Shown one piece after another: positions 48,391 to 59,701 of a stretch of DNA of 64,000 nt (the first letter of the stretch is position 1; the number at the start of each line of letters is the position of its first letter). The notes under the pieces were generated by a model. It saw nothing but the letters and a program-made list of their open reading frames with translations, was not told the origin of the DNA and made no database searches. Position numbers and translations under genes: made by a program. This DNA is from Macrostomum hystrix. Its lineage: Eukaryota; Platyhelminthes; Macrostomidae. The stretch covers positions 9,465,001-9,529,000 of the forward strand of contig CATNEN010000025.1 of NCBI GenBank assembly GCA_950097015.1. Direction: 5' to 3'.

Positions 48391-48984
48391 AGAGAAGCTG
48401 CCACAGAAAATTTCAGGCAAAAAAATCCCATTTCTGGATTATTTCTAGGGAATAATTTTCCACAATTTTTCGCGAGAGCATTAAATTCAGAATCGAACAC
48501 TGGTGTGAGCTGACGCTCTGTAAGGACCGTATGTGGATGGATAAGGTCGCATTTAGAGTGCCATGCTCTCTTCAAAGATGATGCTATGCATACGAGTATA
48601 TAGCAACTCCTAGAGTACCAAGCAGCTCCAAATCTTATCGCTAAAGGAAGATGGAGTTTTTTAGCTTTTAGCAGGCCTATATGCCACTCCAGCAAGGCCT
48701 TTGACACGGCACACACCCTGGGGGGATGTTGGGGTCAGACAGGCGAGCAGATGAAGGGGACGCTGCAGTTGGTAACAGCTCGAGCATTAACGAGTTAAGC
48801 GTAGCTCGCAGAATTCGATTTATTTCTCTCTTCATTTTTTCTTACTCTCGCGTGTGCTCGCACATATGCGCTCATGCTTATTAACTCTTCGATCAGGTTT
48901 TTTGTGGTGCTGGAGGGAATGCTTTTATTTTAAGGGGGGCCGGCTAACCGAATGTACTTGAGTCAAATATTATCGATATTAGCC
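48391..48984. other. unique intron sequence after the 24-bp array
   Basis: A minus-strand frame starting at 48716 gives about 110 non-repetitive codons before entering the array (the whole frame runs to 47409). It has no family resemblance. No splice-supported exon is recognised. Confidence 0.4.
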
Positions 48985-49245
48985 TAGGTAGCCTATGCAG
49001 CCCAGTGTTAAGAGATCTGTACTTCTGACTGAAAGGTCGGGAGTTCGAATCTCAGTCCAATCTCAATCTTCGGAGAAAATTTTTGTCCTTTAGCAAGACA
49101 CAACCAGGTATTAAATGGGTTCCGGCATCGAATGGAGTGGAAATTTAAGCTGGTGGGGCAGCCTTCCCAGTCCATGGACTGAACAACTGTACATAGGCTT
49201 TGGAAGTTCGTGTAGAATATTATGTTTAGAATGCTCAATAAAACA
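48985..49245 (+). mobile_element. tRNA-derived SINE, copy 1
   Basis: The head has a tRNA-like B box (GGGAGTTCGAATCTC, 49039-49053). The body shares GTCCTTTAGCAAGACAC, TTAAATGGGTTCC and CAGTCCATGGACTGAACA with the copy at 59702-60008. It lies in kinase intron 3, antisense to the kinase gene. Confidence 0.75.
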
Positions 49246-49919
<674 letters not shown>

Positions 49920-50309
49920 TTATTTAATCTTCACTAGATTGAATCTAATTTAGAGGCAATTATTATTCAATAACGTGTGACAACTGCGTGCGACCTTATT
50001 ACACGTGTGATCCCGACAATGGGCAGTCTAACGAGTTACCTATTTCCGCTAGGATTTTAGAACCAAGTAGCTCCATTCTAATCTACACTCGCTATTTTCT
50101 GGTCGGTCTCAGGGTGTCTTGCATGAGGTTGGCCATATTGCGTAATCTCTATTAACTCAGTCTTACTCGCCGCCTAGCTAGAGTAAGTTATTTTTGTCCA
50201 ACTGTCACATTGCATCACTGCACACTGAAGCTCATGCACATATGTATGTGCTGTATCTATTTTCAATTAGTTTTACTCCACAGCTCCAGTTGTTGCTGCT
50301 CAGTCTGTG

Positions 50310-50985
50310 TCATTGATTGCAGTGACTGAGGGTTCAAAGTATTTTGTGAGGTGCTAAGTCTGTGTCATTGATTGCAGTGACTGAGGGTTCAAAGTATTTT
50401 GTGAGGTGTCAAGTCTGTGTCATTGATTGCAGTGACTGAGGGTTCAAAGTATTTTGTGAGGTGTCAAGTCTGTGTCATTGATTGCAGTGACTGAGGGTTC
50501 AAAGTATTTTGTGAGGTGTCAAGTCTGTGTCATTGATTGCAGTGACTGAGGGTTCAAAGTATTTTGTGAGGTGTCAAGTCTGTGTCATTGACTGCAGTGA
50601 CTGAGGGTTCAAAGTATTTTGTGAGGTGTCAAGTCTGTGTCATTGATTGCAGTGACTGAGGGTTCAAAGTATTTTGTGAGGTGTCAAGTCTGTGTCATTG
50701 ACTGCAGTGACTGAGGGTTCAAAGTATTTTGTGAGGTGTCAAGTCTGTGTCATTGATTGCAGTGACTGAGGGTTCAAAGTATTTTGTGAGGTGTCAAGTC
50801 TGTGTCATTGACTGCAGTGACTGAGGGTTCAAAGTATTTTGTGAGGTGTCAAGTCTGTGTCATTGACTGCAGTGACTGAGGGTTCAAAGTATTTTGTGAG
50901 GTGTCAAGTCTGTGTCATTGATTGCAGGGACCGAGGGTTCAAAGGATCAGTGAGGTGTTAATTCTGTGTCATTGATTTTTGTGAG
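50310..50985. repeat. 55-bp minisatellite, about 12 copies
   Basis: Near-identical 55-bp units contain GTCTGTGTCATTGATTGCAG, TGACTGAGGGTTCAAAGT and ATTTTGTGAGGTGTC. GATTGCAG/GACTGCAG is the main variant. The last copy is diverged. Kinase intron 2. Confidence 0.96.
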
Positions 50986-52458
50986 GTGTTGAGGCTGTGC
51001 AATTTCCATTGAATTCTTTGGTGTTTTAGTTTTGCACGGACGGTACAAAATACATTTGTAGTAATGGCATTTTGTGAAACGTTCTGGTTAAAAATCTGTG
51101 TGTAATCTGTTATTCGTGTTGTGGATTGTCAGGCCGTTAATAAGCTTTGTCGTTGAGTTCTTTAACCCAGTTAGCTTAACCCCGGACATTGTCAGTTCAC
51201 GAAGATGGAAGTGGAACTACAATGTGCCTACCCCCAAACTCTTCAAATAGTAATTTTCATCTCAGGCTTTGACTGGAGCAGAGGCAAAAGCAAACTCATT
51301 GCAGGTGAGCACAAAGAGAATCAGCTGGTTGCGGAGGGCCGGGGCAGCTCAGCTTTGGAATAGGCCAGTGAGGGGTCTGGCTTAGACACACAAAAGCTCT
51401 CGGAAAACCATTGTCCGGTCTGTGTACAGAAGTACAGGATTGTCCTTCACTCTTCATTGCTTACTGTCTGCAGTGGAGCTTCATCGATCAACTCTCCCCT
51501 TTGGGATGCTGAAACTAAAAGTGCTAAGTGCCAATGTGGCATAGCAAAATAGCTAATAGACGGACTCAGGTACCACACAGAAGACTTGCAGATATGTTTC
51601 CCAATAACTTGAAACCACAATTGCAATTTTCTATACTTTATAAAGCATTTTATAACCAGCGGTCTATATTACATTGCAGTCATTTTCTCACGACACACAG
51701 CCTATTTTGTGGCGCCTCTGAGATTAGAGAGAAAAAAGGAACTAGAAACTTTGAAAGCTCTGATTTCAGCTTTCTCTTCACTCTCTATAATATTCGCTCT
51801 TTCTTTTCCCAGCCTTTGTCTATACTGTTAAGTATTTTTACAGAGGCCGCAAGCAACAGTAGTGGTTGCGGCAGGCAGCAGTGAAAGTGTTCCCTTCAGC
51901 TGTTTCTGGACTTGTTGAAATGCGGGTTAAGAGAATATTTCTGAGCCGTTGAATGGTGTATGGAGCGTGGGATAGAGAGCTTTGGCCCACCTCACAGGCG
52001 TTCTCTACCTTCCTTGCAGTCCACGCACTATTTGCATATAATACACACGAACATTTGTTTCAGATTCATTAACGACGCCAAACCCGCTCCATTCGTTCAG
52101 ATTAGTTGACCCAGTTTGATGACTAAAACCGAATTCAAGCCGCCATCTAGCCCCCGGGCCACTGCTACGAGCGTATATAGCTTCAACGTCTTCCGCTTTT
52201 CTAATCTTCCTCACCATATTTTCCTTCTCTCGCGGTCTCTCACTTCTTCTTGCTGCGCAATTATAAACGATGCAGCTAGGGCAGTGAGCTGTCTGTGACT
52301 CTTATGCGACCCGCAAGTTGTGCAGTTTGTTAACCAATTATACTTTCCGTTCAATCCCTTTGTGCTTTTTTCTGTAATAAAAAAATTCCTCCAAATAATG
52401 TAGAAAAATCTGTTTCGAATCCTAGGTGCGTGTCCTTTTTATAAAAAATTATACTTGC
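50986..52458. other. kinase intron 2, unique part
   Basis: No coding exon is supported. Frames of 118 codons (+, 51528) and 70 codons (-, 52217) have no family resemblance and lack matching splice phases. Confidence 0.5.
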
Positions 52459-52557
52459 CACTTTGCGTCGACAGAGTTCTGGGCTGCCACTAGCGCTGCC
52501 GGGACGTAGCCTCTAGCTTTGGTGCCGGCGTGCTCGACGTACAACCAGTTCTGGTCC
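52459..52557 (-). CDS. Src42A/FRK-like tyrosine kinase, exon 2 (SH3 C-terminal half)
   Basis: The acceptor CATCGCTTAAG precedes 52557. The exon completes a Val codon shared with exon 1 and encodes DQNWLYVEHAGTKARGYVPA and ALVAAQNSVDA, the second half of an SH3 domain including the G-Y-V-P motif. Two donors three bases apart both keep phase: GCAAA|GTGGCA (exon end 52462) and AAGTG|GCAAGT (a GC-AG donor, exon end 52459). They differ by one residue in the SH3-SH2 linker (NW against KCW). I chose the GC donor because it fits the donor consensus better and keeps the Src linker length. Confidence 0.88.
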
Positions 52558-52825
52558 CTTAAGCGATGGGAATTAACAGAATACAGGATTGGATTTTGCC
52601 CTGTTTACATAAGTAACAAAGAACGAAACTCTCAACAAGGTCATCTAGCACGTGATGCTTGCGTGATAGAAAACTGAATGCGTCATGTATCAGGCTGGGC
52701 TATTTTTAGCATCAGGCCAACTGTCACGTGAATTTTATAAAGGAACAGATTCGAAGGCAACCGTTCAATAGACTTCCTTTGTCCAGAAATGACGGATGTA
52801 CAGTAAAGTGCAAAAAATTACTCAC

Positions 52826-53556
52826 ACGTGCTCAATTAGCATCATACAGTCGCCAGCTGCGAAGCTCAACTCGCCCTCCGTTCTGGCCACATAATCATAC
52901 ATGGCCACCAGTTGAGAGTCTTCCTTATCGGGCTGAATGCTTAATTGGTGGAAGCGTTTCAACGACGATGAAGTCCGCGATCCGATGTCACCGATCAGCG
53001 GCGTCAGCGCTTCGCCAGCCAGACGTCGGCGCCTCGGACTGGCTCCGGCTGATGCGGCCGTCGCCCTGGCAACGTCATCCAGACTGACAGCGACAACGCC
53101 GCAGTGGACGGAAAGCGGCAGCGAAGTGCGCCGCGGCTCTGGAGTTGTCGTGACAGATTTTCTATCAGCTCGAATTGCTGCCGCCGCCGCCGCAGCCGCC
53201 GCCGCCGCCGCTCCGGCAACGGCCTGGCGAAGCAGCTGCGGACTGTTCGACCGGCTGGCGCCGTTGCTGCGCGAGCCTACTCGCTCGTGATCGGGTCGCG
53301 GCTGATGACCGCAGGTCGTCCGCGGCTGCGGCGGTGTTTTTGAAGCACTGACCGCTGGTTGATCTTTAGCTGTCTGATGCTGGTCGATGCCATTAGAGTC
53401 AACGGCAACACCGTCGCTTGCGCTGACGGGTTCAATCAGATTGTTGAAATCGAGATTCGATTTTGATGCTTTCTCTTCAACTAGCTGCGGCTGCGGCTGC
53501 GGCTGCTCCGGACTCCGATTTCTTCTTCGCTCAAGTCGGGTGACGCAACCACCCAT
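52826..53556 (-). CDS. Src42A/FRK-like tyrosine kinase, exon 1 (myristoylation site, unique region, SH3 start)
   Basis: This exon starts the six-exon kinase gene (exons 53556-52826, 52557-52459, 49893-49790, 29763-29484, 27843-27498, 25924-25385), predicted at 699 residues. Such kinases are membrane-anchored non-receptor tyrosine kinases acting in adhesion, epithelial and growth signalling. MGGCVTRLERRRNR gives Gly2 for N-myristoylation, Cys4 for possible palmitoylation and a basic patch. A long unique region of about 210 residues follows, with a Gln/Pro stretch near residue 18 and an Ala run near residue 118, longer than in vertebrate Src. SH3 begins at about residue 213 (SQLVAMYDYVARTEGELSF). 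The donor CACGT|GTGAGT is strong. All five junctions agree in phase and no frame break occurs. Confidence 0.92.
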
Positions 53557-54414
53557 GTTAATTAAACTTATTATTCGACGCTAAAATACTCAGAATATAT
53601 TCGCTCCTCTAATTCACATCGGAAATCCTTTGTCAAGATAGAGTAAATTATTGCTTAAGTAGGGTGAGCACACTCGCACTCACTCATGCAGCCAAACCCG
53701 AACTCTCTTTCCAGTCAGTCAGTCAGTCAGCCTGCTTCTGTTCTTCGCTTTGGCTGAAAACGGTGGCAAGTTGGTGTAACTGGTTGCGGCTTCTCTGCGA
53801 CTGGAAAGATTTTTCTTCGCGGCGTAGCTGGCGCAATATGCGGCTTGATTTTATAGCGACAAAACTATTGGGAAGAGGGAGACAGACAGACAGACAGACA
53901 GAGAGAGAGTGGAAGAAATTTTAGAGTTGCGCTGAGCGGTCCGCGTTATACCTGGTCCAAGTTTGCGGGTTTAAGAGGGCCGGGGTTGTGGGACTATGGT
54001 AACGAAGCTCCGTCAGACTTTGGGACGAGAGGGGTGTGCTCCAGCTGCTGCGGTTTGTCCATAGGCTGGGCCTTGTAATATAAATATTTTAAGCCCAACG
54101 CCGACCAATGTTGGTTGGCTCTGGTGCCGACTACCTCCCTCCGCCAAGGCAGCTCGTCTGTGCCCGGGGGAGCCGGGCTTGACCTCCCACAGGCTCTACA
54201 GCCAATGAGAAGCTGCAGCCGCGCAGTCTGCGATTTTGGTCAATGACGAAATGCGTCGTCTGAGATCGAATTTTTAGAACAAGAGCAGCCTATTTGACTA
54301 TTTGTCTTATGTACTACTAAGTAGTATAGTGGTCCCCTGACCATGGCCCACAGTGCAAATCTAGCGTAGAACAAAGCATCACTGAATGCAACTGCTGAGC
54401 AAAATTAAAGTATT
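53557..54414. other. upstream region of the kinase gene
   Basis: The stretch contains a short TCAG tandem (53714-53735), a (GACA)n/(GA)n microsatellite at 53878-53910 and a GC-rich segment at about 54100-54230 with a CCAAT box (near 54200). It is probably the kinase promoter area; no TATA box is obvious. Confidence 0.45.
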
Positions 54415-54560
54415 ATCAGCACATGATCCTGTCAGCACATGATCCTGTCAGCACATGATCCTGTCAGCACATTATCCTGTCAGCCCATTATCATGTCAAC
54501 ACATTATCCTATCATACGAGCGTATCATCCTATCAATCTATCATCATATCGATTTCGTCA
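54415..54560. repeat. 16-bp tandem repeat, TCAGCACATGATCCTG type
   Basis: About five ordered copies of TCAGCACATGATCCTG decay rightward into related forms (TCAACACATTATCCTA). Confidence 0.9.
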
Positions 54561-54639
54561 TTAAAGCGATAAAGAGATATTAATTGATCATGAACACGGA
54601 TTGTGAAATTATTTTTCTGAATAATCCCATCAAGCAATT

Positions 54640-55095
54640 TACCTATCTGGTAATTATCCCATCTGGTTATTATCCCATCGGGCAATTATCCCATCAGGCA
54701 GTTATCCCATCAGGCAATTATCCCATCAGGCAACTATCCCATCAGGCAATTATCCCATCAGGCAATTATCCCATCAGGCAACTATCCCATCTGGTTATTA
54801 TCCCATCGGGCAATTATCCCATCAGGCAGTTATCCCATCAGGCAATTATCCCATCAGGCAACTATCCCATCAGGCAATTATCCCATCAGGCAATTATCCC
54901 ATCAGGCAATTATCCCATCAGGCAACTATCCCATCAGGCAATTATCCCATCAGGCAATTATCCCATCAGGCAATTATCCCATCAGGCAACTATCCCATCA
55001 GGCAACTATCCCATCAGGCAATTATCCAATCAGGCAGTTTTCCCATCTGGTTATTATTCCATCGGGCAATTATCCCATCAGGCAGTTATCCCTTA
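54640..55095. repeat. 16-bp minisatellite, CAGGCAATTATCCCAT type
   Basis: About 28 copies of CAGGCAATTATCCCAT with variants CAGGCAACTATCCCAT and CTGGTTATTATCCCAT. The open 170-codon frame across it is a product of the repeat. Confidence 0.96.
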
Positions 55096-55479
55096 ATGAC
55101 ACTACTACTGACTCTATGGTCATGGAGTGGATTTTCTTTGGAGTAATTTGTTTGATGAATTGGTACTCAGTAAATCTATGTCATTAATATAGTAGATGTA
55201 GTATATACTCGTATGTAGTATATTTCGCAAATTTGCAATCATTGGAAAAGCAGTAAAAATTGGAATATAGATTTACCCAGAATATCGATCAATAATTTTA
55301 TCAAAATTAAGCTCGCTTATTGCACTGAGCAGTTAAAAGCTACGTTACGAGTAAATAGCCTACAAAAATAGATATAGAAATTGCATCGCCATAATCTGAT
55401 GTGGGAACAGAAAAGCGAAATGAAAAGCCATTTAAAAATAAGCAGCAGATTATACGAAGATAATATAAATAAAAAATCC
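55096..55479. other. AT-rich spacer between arrays
   Basis: Unique AT-rich sequence. Nothing is recognised. Confidence 0.5.
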
Positions 55480-56905
55480 ATCATAATGTCAATCCATCAT
55501 CCTGACAATCAATCATCCTGTCAATCCATCATCCTGTCAATCCATCATCCTGTCAATTAATCATCCTGTCAATCCATCATCCTATCAATCCATCATCCTG
55601 TCAATCCATCATCCTGTCAATCCATCATCCTGTCAATCCATCATTCTATCAATCCATCATCCTATCAATCTATCATCCTGTCAATCCATCATCCTGTCAA
55701 TCCATCATCCCATCAATCCATCATCCTGTCACTCCATAATGCAGATAATCCATAATCCAGTCAATCGATCATCCTGTCATTTCACCATCCTGTCAATCCA
55801 TCATCCTGTCAATCCAGTCAATCCATCATCCTGTCAATCCATCATCCTGACAATCAATCATCCTGTCAATCCATCATCCTGTCAATCGATCATCCTGTCA
55901 TTTCACCATCCTGTCAATCCATCATCCTGTCAATCCAGTCAATCCATCATCCTGTCAATCCATCATCCTGTCAATCCATCATCCTGTCAATCCATCATCC
56001 TGTCTATCAATCATCATGTCAATCCATCATCCTGTCAATCCAGTCAACCCATCATCCCGTCAATCCATCATCCTGTCAATCAATCATGCAATCAATCAAT
56101 CATCCTGTCAATCAATAATCATGTCAACCCATTATCCTGTCAATCAATCATCATGTCAACCCATCATCCTGTCTATCAATCATCATGTCAATCCATCATC
56201 CTGTCAATCCAGTCAATCCATCATCCTGTCAATTAATCATCCTGTCAATCCATCATCCTATCAATCCATCATCCTGTCAATCCATCATCCTGTCAATCCA
56301 TCATCCTATCAATCCATCATCCTATCAATCCATCATAATGTCAATCCATCATCCTGACAATCAATCATCCTGTCAATCCATCATCCTGTCAATCGATCAT
56401 CCTGTCATTTCACCATCCTGTCAATCCATCATCCTGTCAATCCAGTCAATCCATCATCCTGTCAATCCATCATCCTGTCAATCCATCATCCTGTCAATCC
56501 ATCATCCTGTCAATCAATCATCATGTCAACCCATCATCCTGTCTATCAATCATCATATCAATCCATCATCCTGTCAATCCAGTCAATCCATCATCCTGTC
56601 AATCAATAATCCTATCAACCCATCATCCCGTCAATCCATCATCCTGTCAACCAATCATCATGTCAACCCATCATCCTGTCAATCAATCATCATGTCAACC
56701 CATCATCCTGTCTATCAATCATCATGTCAATCCATCATCCTGTCAATCCAGTCAATCCATCATCCTGTCAATCAATAATCCTGTCAACCCATCATCCCGT
56801 CAATCCATCATCCTGTCAATCAATCATGCAATCAATCAATCATCCTGTCAATCCATCATCCTGTCAGCCCATCATCCTGTCTATCAATCATCCTGTCAAT
56901 CTGTC
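55480..56905. repeat. 16-bp minisatellite, TCAATCCATCATCCTG type
   Basis: About 88 copies of TCAATCCATCATCCTG with variants (TCAATCAATCATCATG, TCAACCCATCATCCCG) and a 10-bp insertion form CAATCCAGTC. The array ends about 15 bases before the GNAT gene stop codon, so it may overlap that gene's 3' UTR. The long open frames reading HHPVNPSS are repeat products. Confidence 0.96.
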
Positions 56906-56917
56906 AGCTCGTAGCCA

Positions 56918-57293
56918 TCAGTCGACTCTCTTTGCGTAGAGCACGATCTCGCGCAGCACTGCCGGATCGAGACCTGCGAACGGTCGCGCAACGTCGGCCG
57001 GGTCGACGTACTCGGCCAGCACGACGGTGTTCAGCCGGTCGAAGCCGAGGCCCTCGAAGATTCGACCAGCGTGACGGTGAGCAGCGGTGACGTTGACTAC
57101 GGGAACACCGCGGAGCTTGGCCAGCTCCAGCGAGCACTCAATTAGCCGCTTGGCGATGTTTCGACTTCGCATCGCCTCCGCCACCACCAGGTACTTGAAG
57201 TCGATGACTGTGTCCACCCCATAGTGGCTGTAGAGGTCGACTGGCGATGTCAGGTGGTCCAGGACACGGTACACAGCAGCATCCTTTGGATAT
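56918..57293 (-). CDS. GNAT-family N-acetyltransferase, exon 2 (acetyl-CoA-binding half)
   Basis: The exon joins exon 1 through an AG|A codon at the acceptor ACTGAAATCAG (exon from 57293), giving QQAARYPKDAAVYRVLDHL. It carries the GNAT core: LYSHYGVDTVIDFKYLVVAE (beta-4), the acetyl-CoA loop region MRSRNIAKRLIECSLELAKL, VPVVNVTAAHRHAGRIFEGL and FDRLNTVVLAEYVD, which resembles arylalkylamine (dopamine) acetyltransferases of invertebrates. The usual R/Q-x-x-G-x-G/A loop reads R-S-R-N-I-A, with Asn at the first Gly. The acceptor has a weak pyrimidine tract, so the exact join is less certain than the domain. Stop TGA at 56918. Confidence 0.85.
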
Positions 57294-57449
57294 CTGATTT
57301 CAGTTGGTTTGATCCGTTGTTTCATCGGTTTCTGACGCTTTTTCATCTTACAAAGACATGCAACTTTTGGACCTCAATGTCATTTGCCTCTATCTAAAGC
57401 GTATTGGACGGCTACGAGTCTTCAGTCTTTCGAAATACCAAGCTCGATT

Positions 57450-57945
57450 CTGACAGTTCGGTACCAACGAGTTCGGTTCTGACAATTAGGTACCAACGAG
57501 TTCGGTTCTGACAGTTTGGTACAAACGAGTTCAGTTCTGACAATTAGGTACCAACGAGTTCGGTTCTAACAGTTTGGTTCAAACGAGTTCATTTCTGACA
57601 GTTTGGTACCAACGAGTTCAGTTCCGACAGTTTGGTACCAACGAGTTCAGTTCTGACAGTTTGGTGCCAACGAGTTCAGTTCCGACAGTTTGGTACCAAC
57701 GAGTTCATTTCTGACAGTTTGGTACCAACGAGTTCATTTCTGACAGTTTGGTACCAACGAGTTCATTGCTGACAGTTTGGTACCAACGAGTTCATTTCTG
57801 ACAGTTTGGTGCCAACGAGTTCAGTTCTGACAGTTTGGTGCCAACGAGTTCAGTTCCGACAGTTTGGTACCAACGAGTTCATTTCTGACAGTTTGGTACC
57901 AATGAGTTCATTTCTGACAGTTTGGTGCCAACGAGTTTGTAAAAA
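57450..57945. repeat. 29-bp minisatellite in the GNAT intron
   Basis: About 17 units contain CTGACAGTTTGGTACCAACG and AGTTCA/AGTTCG. The array lies in the intron between the two GNAT exons; its first copies are the most diverged. Confidence 0.95.
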
Positions 57946-58293
57946 GAATGCGTATAGTTATGGTTTTGTTACCCGACACCCCGACACGAGTCGTTGAATA
58001 TCTCGACGATGCCGATGTTTTAGGATTGTGGAAGTTTTTTATATCGGAGAGAGTGGATATTTTTGCCTTGAGTTTCTGAAGTTTTATCGCGATTGGTTAA
58101 ATATTTTAAGCAATACAGACGAAAGAAAAATGCAGGTGTTTGAATCTCCCATGGTCTTTCTACTGTTAAGTAGTTAAGACAAAAGTTCAGTGGCAGGCAG
58201 TTCGCATGCATGCATTCAAGAGAAAAAGTACTCATTATAGACTGGTTTATCCCAAAATGTCTCAGCGATTCCCCGAGTGCTCAGAGTGCTCAC

Positions 58294-58673
58294 CTGGCCG
58301 CTTGCTGTGGGTCCACAACCAGCGGGTGCCTCTTAGAGCACTGTTTCGGTACCAGACTAGAGACGCGAGCTCCCACCATGGCATTGTTGGAAGCCGGATC
58401 CTCCACAACCAGAGTCACACCCTGCTCTAGCAGCCCAGGTGACAAAGCGTACTCAACGGCCAAGTCTTCAGCATTGACGCCGCCAATGTGCTGATTTAGC
58501 GGCGTCTTAGGAAAGAAATCCTGCAGCATCAGCGACCAGATGGCGTCACGATCTTCGGGCAGAGCCACCCGATAGCGGAGGCCGTCGATGATCCGCTCAT
58601 ACGACCCGGCTTGACCGTTGCTCATGCTGATGGACTTTAGTAATTCTGTTTCTTCGAACTTGTTGCCTAACAA
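58294..58673 (-). CDS. GNAT-family N-acetyltransferase (arylalkylamine-type), exon 1
   Basis: The exon runs from an ATG at 58673 to a GCCAG|GTGAGC donor after 58294. The text YRVALPEDRDAIWSLMLQDF, FFPKTPLNQHIGG, LLEQGVTLVVEDP and NNAMVGARVSSLV follows the N-terminal GNAT pattern of insect-type arylalkylamine N-acetyltransferases, including FFP-x-x-P-L-N. A second in-frame ATG (MSNGQAG) is 16 codons downstream and may be the real start. The two exons give about 251 residues, a usual size for the family. Such enzymes transfer acetyl from acetyl-CoA to biogenic amines in the cytosol; the actual substrate cannot be read from the sequence. Confidence 0.83.
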
Positions 58674-58898
58674 TTACGTCTCTCTTCAAATGCGCACGCC
58701 CGCTACAATATTCACTAAATGAAACTTTTATCTTGAAAATATGTAAAGAGAGAATTCGAATGTGTCAGAGACAGAGAAAGAAAGAGACAGCTAAGTGAAC
58801 AGTCGAATGCGAGACTGAAATAAACGGACGAGATTTTGGCGTTCGTTCATTCGTGAATTGGTGGCGCACGGACGGGCTCGCTTTGCTCCAGCTCTGCT

Positions 58899-58906
58899 TA
58901 TAAAAG
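58899..58906 (+). promoter_or_regulatory. TATA box of a candidate plus-strand transcription unit
   Basis: TATAAAAG lies in a GC-richer context (CTGCTTATAAAAGGCCGGG) about 225 bp upstream of, and divergent from, the GNAT gene. Transcription would start near 58930 and run right, across the tiny intron at 59209-59262. Confidence 0.45.
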
Positions 58907-58929
58907 GCCGGGCCAGCTATCTATGCAGT

Positions 58930-59208
58930 GTATCAGCCTTCCGTCACCGCTAACAGCAACCCCGCGCCGGCCTTACCCCGAGGGTGCGGAATTAGGGTCA
59001 TAAGGCGGCGGAGAGGGAGAGACAAGTGAAGTCAGACACTCTAGTGCGCGCTGGAGGCCCTGGACAGATCGCGCGATCATCGAGGCGAGAGGAAGAGAGA
59101 ATGAGGGATTGAGGGGAACGCGGCGGCGCCGTCATGCCCTGGACCGGAGGGCATGGACGCAGTCTAGGCACAGGAAAGGAATCGATTATCTTTCTGTAGA
59201 AACTTTCC
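58930..59208 (+). ncRNA. possible first exon of a noncoding or UTR transcript
   Basis: Between the TATA box and a TTTCC|GTGAGT donor at 59209 no ATG opens a frame reaching the donor (ATGs near 59100, 59133 and 59151 stop quickly). The exon is purine-rich. If transcribed it would be a 5' UTR or noncoding exon. This is inference from signals only. Confidence 0.25.
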
Positions 59209-59262
59209 GTGAGTCGCGTGCTAATCCTAATCCTTGCCTTCCTGTACTCCTCGTCCTTACAG
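59209..59262 (+). other. candidate 54-nt intron
   Basis: It starts GTGAGT, contains CTAATCCTAATCC as branch-point candidates, then a pyrimidine-rich run ending CTCGTCCTTACAG. All three intron signals are near consensus within 54 nt. Confidence 0.45.
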
Positions 59263-59701
59263 TCGCCATTTAATGCCACTGCTCCCAAATCTCCTCCCAC
59301 AAACCCACAGCCCCTCCCCAGACAGCAAATCCCTGCCATGCAGCTGCTAATCATTCATTTCCTGACCAATCGGATGATCTCCATTAACTTACTCTACCCT
59401 GAGACTTCTATGTCCCTGAGTCGATCCTAAAGTACTCCGCCTCAAATTATTCCAGGGCAGCTAAACCTGGGAGCTTTACAATGAGGATTTATAAAAATTA
59501 TACGCTTACAATTTTGTATGAGATCTGGTATGCGTAGTGGATGTTAAGAAACAAAGGGAAGAACATGTTGGCTATTGGATTACCAAGTTGGTTCTAAAAG
59601 CCTTCTTGACATGCGCATTTTAAAGGCATGCAGCGCGAGCTCTAGGCTTTCAGTTGAATTAAGGTCATACAAGAAGAGGTTGTAGCCTATAGAAGAGGTT
59701 T
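59263..59701. other. sequence after the candidate intron
   Basis: Pyrimidine-rich at first, then AT-rich. No coding exon is recognised. Confidence 0.4.

Noticed and set aside
55739-56939. Open frames reading HHPVNPSS-type repeats
   Set aside because: They are translations of the 16-bp array, which cycles through all frames. There is no start context or unique domain.
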